The notes below the pieces were generated by a model, which was not told the DNA's origin, did not search any database, and saw nothing but the letters and a program-made list of their open reading frames with translations. From Tieghemiomyces parasiticus (Eukaryota > Kickxellomycota > Dimargaritomycetes > Dimargaritales > Dimargaritaceae), in NCBI GenBank assembly GCA_027575765.1, contig JANBPT010001223.1, forward strand, positions 1 through 12,166: a stretch of 12,166 bases of DNA. Direction: 5' to 3'. The position numbers and the translations under genes were made by a program. Positions 1 through 6,604 of the stretch are shown here, in pieces; position 1 is the first letter of the stretch; the number at the start of each line of letters is the position of its first letter.

Positions 1-66
1 CTTCTTGCCAACGCCCGGCTGACTGCTCATCAGTTCAGCAATGAGGTTGCGCGCGTAGTCAGCCAT
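1..66 (-). CDS. 5' end of an unidentified minus-strand gene (first 22 codons)
   Basis: An ATG at 66-64 opens a frame that runs without a stop to the left edge, giving MADYARNLIAELMSSQPGVG followed by two lysines. Upstream on the mRNA strand the ATG follows a T-rich run and AACT, a plausible eukaryotic leader. The peptide has no signal sequence and looks like a short amphipathic helix followed by a loop. A start of the form 'M...R.L...LM' is found in Luc7-type U1 snRNP proteins, but 22 residues cannot establish this, and the Luc7 zinc-finger cysteines would lie outside the window. The gene has the same orientation as the peptide gene ending at 942, about 875 bp upstream of it. It could also be a chance ATG, though the absence of stops and helical composition favour a real start. 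Confidence 0.45.
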   Translation of the reverse strand, partial: MADYARNLIAELMSSQPGVGKK

Positions 67-941
67 AGTTAAAAAAAGTATATGCAGAGGTGAGCGAAGG
101 AGAAATTGCTGGTGATGCGGGCGAAGGGAGGCTAAATGTGAAATGTGGATTGCTACGTGGTGAGCGGTAGGGTGTTGTAACGGCTTCGCGGATGTCGGTT
201 ACGACGCGTGCCACATTGAAAAAAGCGTGTAAGGAGGACGCCATAAGGAAGTATTCCGAGGCGCCTTCTCTATGGCATCAGCTAGCCTAGTGTGATGTTG
301 TTCAAAGTCACATGATCCTATAACATAATAGGTGGTAGCTCTTGCCCCTAAAACAAAATCCTTTCCCCGCTGACAATCGAATGGGCGCACCATGAAGGGC
401 ATTCGAGGCCATGACGACCAGTCAGTCTAGGCTCTATATCCGCCATCAGGTATTCTAATTGGGTCTCGGTAGCTAATTGTGAGGCACCCGGTGTCCCTAC
501 CAAAACGATCCCCTCACCTACATTTCCGATGCACCTTGGAACAGACGCAGGAAAATGCAAGGTACTTGGGCGAATATGTACGCTTCACCATCGCTTGCGT
601 TGCATTAACGAAAATATTAAGCGATCGACTCTAGCAGGGACATGGGAGAAGGAAAGCTCACTTTATTTTAAATTTGTGCAATTGCTGTCTCGGCTCAGAT
701 ACAATAGATGCTAAATATTCCACAGTCTAAGCTATAAATAAAAAAATGATGAATGGAAAACTGGCAAGCTAAACTGTAGTACGTATGTTACATAAAACCT
801 TGGCAGCCCTTTTTTGGAGCGGACGAGGAATGTGAGAGCTTTGGAGGCACTGCATTCAACGAAGATGACACGGATCCGATAAGTGAATACGGCCAGCCCA
901 GTTGGACTACTACTTTCGACGCGGTGGTTCCTCATAGTGAT
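67..941. other. Intergenic region, no gene seen
   Basis: This stretch separates two minus-strand genes: it is the 3' flank of the 83-residue precursor and the 5' flank of the gene starting at 66. Open frames here are short (at most about 70 codons), overlap on both strands and show no signal peptide or recognisable motif. Part of it (about 640-740) is AT-rich and holds a possible polyadenylation signal. I see no tRNA, repeat or mobile element. Confidence 0.6.
662..667 (-). terminator. Possible polyadenylation signal for the 942-1193 gene
   Basis: The plus strand reads TTTATT, which is AATAAA on the minus strand. It lies in an AT-rich patch about 275 nt beyond the stop codon of the peptide gene. 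It is the nearest exact AATAAA I see downstream, but the distance is long and fungal 3' ends often lack this hexamer, so the assignment is weak. Confidence 0.3.
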
Positions 942-1193
942 CTATTTAGTCTCATCCCCGTTGTTCCGCTTAGCATTAAACGCAGCAGTAGCGCCCGCTA
1001 CATACTTTGAGATGGGATCTCCGCCGGCGGCTTCCTTCTCTTTATATCCCTGGTAGCCGGCGTACGCAACGTCGGCGTATTCTCCGAGCCCAGGACTACG
1101 GCGCTGAAGGCGGGACTTGGTGGATAAGGACTGGACCTGGCCCAGGGTGACGACAGCAACGATAGCGACGAGGACGGTGGCGAATAACTTCAT
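942..1193 (-). CDS. Small secreted peptide precursor, 83 residues (paralog 1)
   Basis: I do not recognise a named family. The ATG (1193-1191, context CCTCCGCC before it) begins a clear signal peptide: Lys at 2, a hydrophobic core over about 3-17, and likely cleavage after GQVQS near residue 22. A short propeptide (23-32) ends in Arg31-Arg32, a classic Kex2-type site, followed by SPGLG. The predicted mature chain (33-83, 51 residues) has no cysteine, is rich in Ala, Gly and Tyr, and has about seven acidic and six basic residues (net about -1). It ends in a polar Asn/Asp/Glu/Lys tail before TAG. Ungapped alignment with the 3591-3842 product gives 26 identities over 83, concentrated in TLGQ.Q, L.RRSPG.G and GYK; the lengths are equal. 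No intron is needed. Secretion and Kex2 processing are inferred from sequence. Possible roles include secreted signal, surface peptide or antimicrobial peptide; none is shown. Confidence 0.85.
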   Translation of the reverse strand: MKLFATVLVAIVAVVTLGQVQSLSTKSRLQRRSPGLGEYADVAYAGYQGYKEKEAAGGDPISKYVAGATAAFNAKRNNGDETK

Positions 1194-1224
1194 GGCGGAG
1201 GAACAGGGGGGTGTCGGAGGTAAT

Positions 1225-1287
1225 CGTGGGCTGAAATAGACAGTAGTGGCTGATTACGTAGTTGGCAAGTGGTAGTAGCTGATGGTG
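1225..1287 (-). promoter_or_regulatory. 5' leader of paralog 1 with two blocks shared with paralog 2
   Basis: Two blocks match the leader of the 3591-3842 gene in the same order. Plus-strand 1265-1287 matches 3927-3949 at 19 of 23 positions, and 1225-1238 (GTGGGCTGAAATA core) matches 3873-3886 (GTGGGCTGATATA core). In mRNA sense the first block reads as a CA/CT-rich run (core ACTACCACT) and begins about 30-40 nt after the TATA-like box, so it would lie at or near the mRNA 5' end. The second reads TATTTCAGCCCAC. There is no upstream ATG between the block and the start codon that I can see. The function is unknown; the blocks may be transcription-start, translational or simply inherited sequence. 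Confidence 0.6.
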
Positions 1288-1316
1288 TAAGTCGAAGGGG
1301 GGGGATAATAGGGGTA

Positions 1317-1324
1317 TACTTATA
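1317..1324 (-). promoter_or_regulatory. TATA-like box of paralog 1
   Basis: The minus strand reads TATAAGTA, 131 bp upstream of the ATG. The paralog has TATAAATA 142 bp upstream of its ATG, so position and sequence agree. The box sits inside a perfect inverted repeat (1312-1327: GGGTATA, CT, TATACCC). Confidence 0.6.
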
Positions 1325-1329
1325 CCCAA

Positions 1330-3590
1330 CCCGGTTGTAACGGATCGCTCACTGGTGTGGTCCGAGGGCCAAATGGTCAGCGGTGCTCGAGCCGCCTCGC
1401 ATCCATTGAGACTCATGGCCGGCTATCTTCGCTCGTTGCACATTGGTGTAGTATAGTAGGGATGCGATGGCGGATCGAATTGATGACGGCCGCGTCGCTT
1501 TATTGGCATACCATTATTTTTTTTACTGTGTGATTTCCCTATCGACCATGATTTGCCTTCAATGGGTTTTTGTTGCTTGGTTGCTCACTAATGGCTGTCA
1601 ATTATTGAGCGGCTTTTTCGCCCAAAATTGATCTACTTGTGGTTTTGTTACTCCTTTGTCCTCGTTACTTTACCTTATCGCCATCCAACTACTCGCCCGT
1701 GAACCTTCGTTTATATTTTTCAATGTATTTTATTGGATACTTCGCGTTGACCGCCCGCCCTTTGACGGTAGCATCTGTCGCTTAATTTAAGTTTGCGCTT
1801 CGCATAACTTGTTTGTAAGCCACCATTATGTTCGTAAAGGAGGATGAGAAGGATAACGGTGAAAAGAAGTGGAGGCCCGCCCGGAGGAAGCGAGTGTTAC
1901 GCACTGTCAAGCCATACAAAATTTAAATTACATATCGGAGGCCTAGTTCGTCGTGGCAGACTTGATGGTTCATGAAACGAGTTTGGGCCGAGAGGGCTCA
2001 TGATTTCGGAAGGTAGAGATTTCATGAGTTCGTGCATTAGGAATGTGATTCCGAGATGATTTGTATGGAAGACTCTTGCATTACGGGCGGCCTGGTTGCA
2101 GGGTGGCCTATTGGAGTTGGAGATACTTTGGGCGGTGTAGGCATGTGTTAGCCTTAGTGTGGCTTATAGGCGCCACGCTCAGTTATTCCCTGGGGCCACT
2201 CAAACCCCATCAACCACCAACCGGATAATTGATTCTGCTAATTTCTCTCAAGTTTCGTTACTTTAGACAATAACCTCTGGCATATTATCATTGACCCCGA
2301 CATAGCCATAAATATATTGTTTCTGATCATCTCGTCTCGGTTCCGTAGCTTGGTATTCTAATAGCAGTTATGGCCAAACCCAAATATACCGAGAATGCCA
2401 GTGGATCAGAGCTTTACAGGCACCAACCGAGAAGGTGAGTGTGGTAGGCAAGACCCCGAGTGGTTGTTTATTGTGATGCGTACAAGATAGATAAAATTTA
2501 AGATAAAGCCATTAGCTGTTAGGTTTGTGGGTTTTTATAGCCAGAAAATGTGTGGAGCGCCGGGTCTTTAGTGGGTCTCGGTAGTTATTCATAAAGGGCT
2601 CTCGATACCTTTGCTATGGCCAATCCTCGGCACTAAGGGGGTGGTGCTTGTTCCTGTATGGCGTCGCGGTGGCTTGCAGGGTTCTGTGGAACGTCAGCTT
2701 TTGAACACCGGCAGTGAGAAGGAAGCGTTGGAAATAGGTAATCTCACAGAGTTACCCAGTGTGGAAGCCATCAGTCGAAACGTCATATTTGCTAATTATA
2801 TATATGATGTGTGTATGGCATCTCAAAGGGCAGGGTGAGCCCAGGTAATAAGACTGGTGGTTGAGAACACCAGAGGCTACATTGAGTCAGCAGGTCTGAC
2901 CAATATATAACTACATTAGCACCTAACACTGCTTACTTGTGCTTGCGTTGACGGCACTACCAGGCTACACCTGTCCAAGAGCGACCCTTACCTTGTCCAA
3001 TTGTCCATTCTTTCCTTTGATGCCATCAACCTCGGCGGAAATTGGGCTACGGGGTCCTTCACTATATTTAGAGGCCCCCCTTGCCCGCTGCGTTCTCTGC
3101 ACGTCTTTCAGACCGACGGAGATTGCAGATAATGCCAAAGCTCGCCACCGGGTATAGCGTGCAGTGATGCCGGTATCCTGTTAATATCTTAGGCGACACC
3201 TAAAGTGGCCGTCTTATAAATTCTGCTACATCGCCCGATTCTAAGGCTTAATGTGGCCTAGAAAAACCTAACTTTGGCGGCAGTATTATTAACGAGGATG
3301 GCGATTCATGGTTTTGATTTATGCAAACATAACCACCCGGCTAATATGGAAGCTAAAGACGAGGGTTTATAAATTGGAAATGTAAGTATTACAAGGTAAG
3401 AGGTTAAGAAACGCCGAGCTATATATAAACAAGGTATACAGGTACTGGCCAGCCCTAGCAGAGGGGAGTCGAGGGGAGAGTATTTGCTATGGTGTCGCCG
3501 TATTTAGTGGGCGGATGGCAGCCAAGTCAGCCAGAGCTTGCTTATCCCTGACGTACCACTGCATTCAATACGGCTACTTCCCGCAGTAGC
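1330..3590. other. 2.3-kb region with no supportable gene
   Basis: I see no convincing coding region. It is mostly AT-rich with T-rich runs (about 1500-1830) and frequent stops in all frames. The longest open frames, plus 2611-2838 (75 codons, starting at TTG) and plus 2939-3157 (72 codons, also no ATG), have no signal peptide, motif or composition resembling the real genes here. Small features are a TATATATAAA run at about 3420-3429 with no gene after it on the plus strand, an AT-alternating run near 2797, and an imperfect 10-bp tandem duplication GAGGGGAG at 3461-3468 and 3471-3478. No tRNA, rRNA or transposon ends were recognised. A non-coding RNA or a decayed element cannot be excluded by eye. 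Confidence 0.5.
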
Positions 3591-3842
3591 TTAATTCTTC
3601 ACAGCCTTGTACCCCTTGCGAAGGCCATACGCGCCGGCGACACCCCCGGCTACTCTGCCAAAGGCACCAGCCCCCGCCTTCCCGGCCAGTTTGTATCCGG
3701 CGACACCACCGGCGACGGTGGCCGAGAGTGTCCCGAAGCCAGGGCTACGACGGTGCAGCTGGACATTGGCGGGCAGCAACTGTGCCTGGCCCAAGGTGGC
3801 GGCGACGGCGATGATAATGAGGGCGGTGGTGAAGAACTGCAT
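3591..3842 (-). CDS. Small secreted cationic Gly/Ala-rich peptide precursor, 83 residues (paralog 2)
   Basis: This is the same length and layout as the 942-1193 product: signal peptide with a hydrophobic core at about 3-16 and likely cleavage after GQAQ near residue 21, a short propeptide, then Arg31-Arg32 followed by SPGFG. The predicted mature chain (33-83, 51 residues) is about half Gly plus Ala (14 and 11), has repeated G...G spacing of the glycine-zipper kind, no cysteine, no acidic residue, and five Lys plus two Arg, a net charge near +7. Such a composition is typical of membrane-inserting or membrane-disrupting peptides, but that is inference; a structural or cell-wall role is possible too. 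No named family recognised. The stop is TAA. An opposite-strand open frame across the same bases is a low-complexity Pro/Ala shadow of this gene. Confidence 0.85.
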   Translation of the reverse strand: MQFFTTALIIIAVAATLGQAQLLPANVQLHRRSPGFGTLSATVAGGVAGYKLAGKAGAGAFGRVAGGVAGAYGLRKGYKAVKN

Positions 3843-3872
3843 GGTAATGTAGCGTGGCTGGGGGGAGACGGT

Positions 3873-3949
3873 GGTGGGCTGATATATGGAGTGGAGGGAG
3901 GCTGCTCAGAAAGAAGGTGGTCGTAAGCGAGTGGTAGTGGTTGATGATG
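3873..3949 (-). promoter_or_regulatory. 5' leader of paralog 2 with blocks shared with paralog 1
   Basis: This holds the partners of the two conserved blocks found before paralog 1: 3927-3949 (19 of 23 matches to 1265-1287) and 3873-3886 (matching 1225-1238). They are 27 bp apart in paralog 1 and 41 bp apart here, so the blocks are conserved while the spacer between them changed. In mRNA sense the whole leader is pyrimidine-rich and free of ATG. Confidence 0.6.
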
Positions 3950-3976
3950 GAGGCAGCAGGAGGGAACGGGTAAGGC

Positions 3977-3984
3977 TATTTATA
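3977..3984 (-). promoter_or_regulatory. TATA box of paralog 2
   Basis: The minus strand reads TATAAATA, a consensus TATA box, 142 bp upstream of the ATG at 3842. With a start about 30 bp downstream, the mRNA would begin near 3954, just before the conserved leader block at 3949-3927. Confidence 0.65.
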
Positions 3985-3989
3985 CGGCA

Positions 3990-5484
3990 CCTGGTTAGGA
4001 CCGTCATTCGGCCGTATTGTAAACCTAAGGTGGGCAGACCGCCTAGAGACTGCGTGCAAGCGCCAGGTAGTTGGCCAGCTACCCTCCCTTGCGCACCGAT
4101 GCCAAGGCCCACGGACCCTCGACGAACGGCTGAGGTCTACCGACCGATTGCAGTTGGTGCAAATAATAGATGTAGACCTACGGGACCAGTTACTTGTTCA
4201 TTGGAATAGCCGATGGGGCTCATGATAAAAATACACCGTAGTAGTACAGGAAGACCAGGGTCTTGCCGTGGACCTGCCGCCGGCAGGGCCAAATGAGAGG
4301 CAGCAGCTCGTAAGGACGGTCCCAATCACTAGCTGGTGTAAGTGGAGAACACTACTCATCCCGGTAGGTTTAAATTGTAGAAGGAAGAGATGGGCCCACC
4401 AGTGCCTAATTGGGACATTACAGAACCCGAGCAAAGGGCACAGTGGCATCAAGGATAGGGGTTTGGGCGACTGGCCATGACTACGTATGTTTTGGTGCTT
4501 TATAGTATTCTGTACGGAAACGAACGTCGAGAAGTGAGAAGTCGTGGACTGCCGCAGGACCCTCTGCCTTTGCCCAATTTGACCATCTCGGAATTCGTCG
4601 TCCAACGGAAAGGGGGATGCTGGCTAATTTTATCAGCATGGAGCCACTATACGCTGTCGTTGCCACGGCCGAGGATTAAAGAGGTGCAAAATGTGTGTGA
4701 GTGTCGAAAGACCCCAACTTTAGGTCTTCATGACCACACCTTCGGATTTCAGCGGGGTCTGGAAGTGCCATTGGTATTTCCATCTATATAGGCCCAGCAA
4801 TCGTATAGGTCCATTGAAAGCTGGAGCCGGAAAAAGAATGTACAAGGGAATGGATCGACACAAGGACCGCTAATAAGGTGCTCGACGTTACCCGGGTGAA
4901 GTAGCCCAAACACTTTACTGGAATGAAAAGAGTGATGGGAGGTAATATCTTCATTGCATATTGCATTCGCGTGATGTCGGCAATACTACCGGTCAGGGAA
5001 GGTTGAGACTTTTAACCCAGCCTAACTAACTAACCTCGAATTAGCATCACCATTAGAGCAGTTTTCTCTATATCGAACGTCATTTTTCTCTAACCCTCGA
5101 ACGCCCGGAGTAACGCCCACGTATTTAGACATTCATTAAAGTGGCGGTGCGCACCCGAATAAAGAACCTAAAAGGCCACAAGGGTCTCCGAACTTAAATA
5201 CGTAAATCGGTTATCTAGGTGGTTCGAATAGCAAACCCATTAATATTGTGGAATTTATCTAATGAGCCGTTAATGTCGAATCCTGTATCGCTCGCCAGCC
5301 TCCAGCCGCACGAATTACTCAGAGTCTTGAGTCCTGCACGCCGAATTAATAGGTAGCAAGGAGCGTTTAGAACCAATCATTCAACCAAAGTTAAGGTAGC
5401 CTCCCATTAGATATTCAGTAGGCGGCACCGTGGGTCGGCTAACTGCGTCTGAGGCCTTGGACGTACCCGTCTCATGGGACCAGC
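3990..5484. other. 1.5-kb region with no supportable gene
   Basis: This is the upstream flank of paralog 2 and the downstream flank of the DPBB gene. Open frames of 104 codons (plus 4477-4791) and 135 codons (minus 4198-4605) overlap one another on opposite strands, lack a signal peptide or motif, and have the His/Cys/Trp-rich composition of random translation. Small features are a near-perfect GC hairpin at 4273-4287 (CCTGCCG, C, CGGCAGG) and three tandem TAAC units at 5023-5034. The part from about 4990 to 5460 is AT-rich with stops in all frames. Confidence 0.5.
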
Positions 5485-6454
5485 TCATCTAATGCCGACC
5501 AGATTTTTGAAGGCCGTCAGTACGTCAGCCCTGTTCGTCAAGGGAGCCCAAGTGATGGGAATACGGCCCTTCTCAAAGGAGGACAACTGCTTGAACGCTT
5601 CAGGGCTCATGTCGATATCGCCCCGTTTACAAGGTAAGCAGCTGTCCCTTACTGTGGCTATAACTGACTTGGCACCAGAGCTGATGCGGATGCGGGTATC
5701 ACACCACTTGTTGTGGTTAGGATTGGTGCCTTGACTCAATTTGTTGAAATCTTCGCCGTTCTGTTGGGTTCAATATTGGGGTTGGAAATTCCGGAAAGAG
5801 GGAGTGAGGGGTTGCCGTCGCGAACAGACGGATGGTTAGATTCCTCCAACGGTCGGGCCGATAGAGAAGACTCACGAAAGTGGGGGGGGCGCAATCCCTT
5901 CCCTGCTTGTTAGTAAAACAGATACGACTTACCATTGCCACTACCAGGTCATTCTCGGTATCGGTCTTACCGCAGGCACCCAGGCCAGGGGTAAAGAACG
6001 TTCCCTCACCGTTACGGTGCAGCAGATTCGAGATAGCCGTGCCAACGGATGAATTTGCCACTATCTTGTATACCGCCGAATTTTGAACCTTGCCCTTGAT
6101 AGACGTGGTGGTTTTGAGTGGAGGTGTAGGCGGTATGGCAGCAGATTTGGGATTAAGGGCAGTCTGCGAGACCTTAGTTTTTTCGGCTGGGGGATTTGCC
6201 TGGTCCGCGGTGGTGGCGGGCGACGATTTAGCCGGCGATTCGGTTTCTTTGATTAGCGGGCGTGAGACGACCGCGGCTGTGGCTGGCACGGCCGACCCGG
6301 TCCGGACAGGGGATTTCGCGGCGTGCTGTTGAATTTCCGCGGGGGTAATGGCCTGGATCGACTGGGCATCTCTGCCATAGACCGTTATGGTATCGGGTAG
6401 TAGGCAAAGTACCAGTACGAGGGCTCCGCTGGCCAGAGCGGGTATCAATCTCAT
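5485..6454 (-). CDS. Secreted RlpA-like double-psi beta-barrel (DPBB) protein, two exons
   Basis: Exon 1 is 6454-5933 and exon 2 is 5760-5485 (TGA), giving 265 residues. The ATG at 6454-6452 is chosen because it opens directly onto a signal peptide (MRLIPALASGALVLVLCLL); the frame extends upstream only to non-ATG codons. Residues about 28-125 form a low-complexity Ala/Pro/Thr/Lys/Ser linker. The DPBB domain spans about 149-246: GEGTFFTPGLGACGKTDTEN (149-168), then DLVVAM, the exon junction at 174/175, NGEDFNKLSQ, Cys194, VRDSCLPC (Cys215, Cys218), GDIDMSPEAF (Asp222, Asp224) and IPITW. This ordering is that of the RlpA-like/barwin-related fold seen in fungal loosenin-like, expansin-like and so-called riboflavin-aldehyde-forming-enzyme proteins. 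Family members loosen or bind cell-wall polysaccharide, or inhibit proteases; which applies here is not visible. I see no expansin CBM63-type second domain. A 19-residue tail follows the barrel. Confidence 0.88.
5761..5932 (-). other. Intron of the DPBB gene (172 bp, phase 0)
   Basis: The donor is GTAAGT at 5932-5927, straight after the Met174 codon. The acceptor is AACAG at 5765-5761, straight before the Asn175 codon. Joining them restores the DPBB domain order with no gap, which is the main evidence. A TCTAACC branch-like site lies at 5840-5834, about 75 nt from the acceptor. Two oddities: a perfect TACTAAC at 5915-5909, only 17 nt into the intron, and a second donor-like GTGAGT at 5875-5870. 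Using GTGAGT would keep 57 nt in frame without a stop and insert 19 residues into the barrel. The intron also carries a C8 run (minus strand) at 5889-5882. If the intron is not removed, the frame stays open to 5717 but the second half of the barrel is lost. Confidence 0.8.
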
Positions 6455-6596
6455 CGTCAGGAATGGGGCGGGGGAGATACGGCGGGATAGGTAGGTTAGC
6501 TGGACGGTTCGGGAGTGCAAGCGGCGCAGGAGGTAGCACGCGAGGAGCTAGTTGTATGTCTGTAGACGATACGGGGTATCGATGGGAGATAGGAGA

Positions 6597-6604
6597 GTTT
6601 AAAA
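6597..6604 (-). promoter_or_regulatory. Possible TATA-like element of the DPBB gene
   Basis: The minus strand reads GTTTTAAAC around 6605-6597, about 145 bp before the ATG at 6454, similar to the TATA-to-ATG distances of the two peptide genes (131 and 142 bp). The match to TATA is only moderate. A small inverted repeat, GATAC GGG GTATC, lies downstream of it at 6568-6580. The peptide-gene leader blocks are not present here. Confidence 0.35.

Noticed and set aside
1096..1416. Minus-strand open frame of 106 codons
   Set aside because: It overlaps the start and leader of paralog 1 in another frame, runs through the promoter, and has no recognisable motif.
461..2584. Shared 12-mer GGGTCTCGGTAG at 461-472 and 2573-2584
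   Set aside because: In 12 kb a few shared 12-mers are expected by chance, and the similarity does not extend into the flanks.
3607..3852. Plus-strand open frame of 81 codons, rich in Pro and Ala
   Set aside because: It is the antisense of the paralog 2 gene. The minus-strand frame has the signal peptide, the Arg-Arg site, a TATA box and a paralog; the plus frame has none of these.
4198..4605. Minus-strand open frame of 135 codons
   Set aside because: It overlaps plus-strand frames at 4268-4480 and 4477-4791, and its composition (Cys, His, Trp and Ser scattered) looks like random translation. No signal peptide or domain seen.
5221..5231. GGTTCGAATAG, resembling a tRNA B box
   Set aside because: The flanking bases do not form a T-arm or acceptor stem, and there is no A box at a suitable distance upstream.
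6455..6520. Longer N-terminus for the DPBB protein, starting at 6520
   Set aside because: The codon at 6520 is TTG, and the extra 22 residues would hide the signal peptide that begins at the ATG at 6454.
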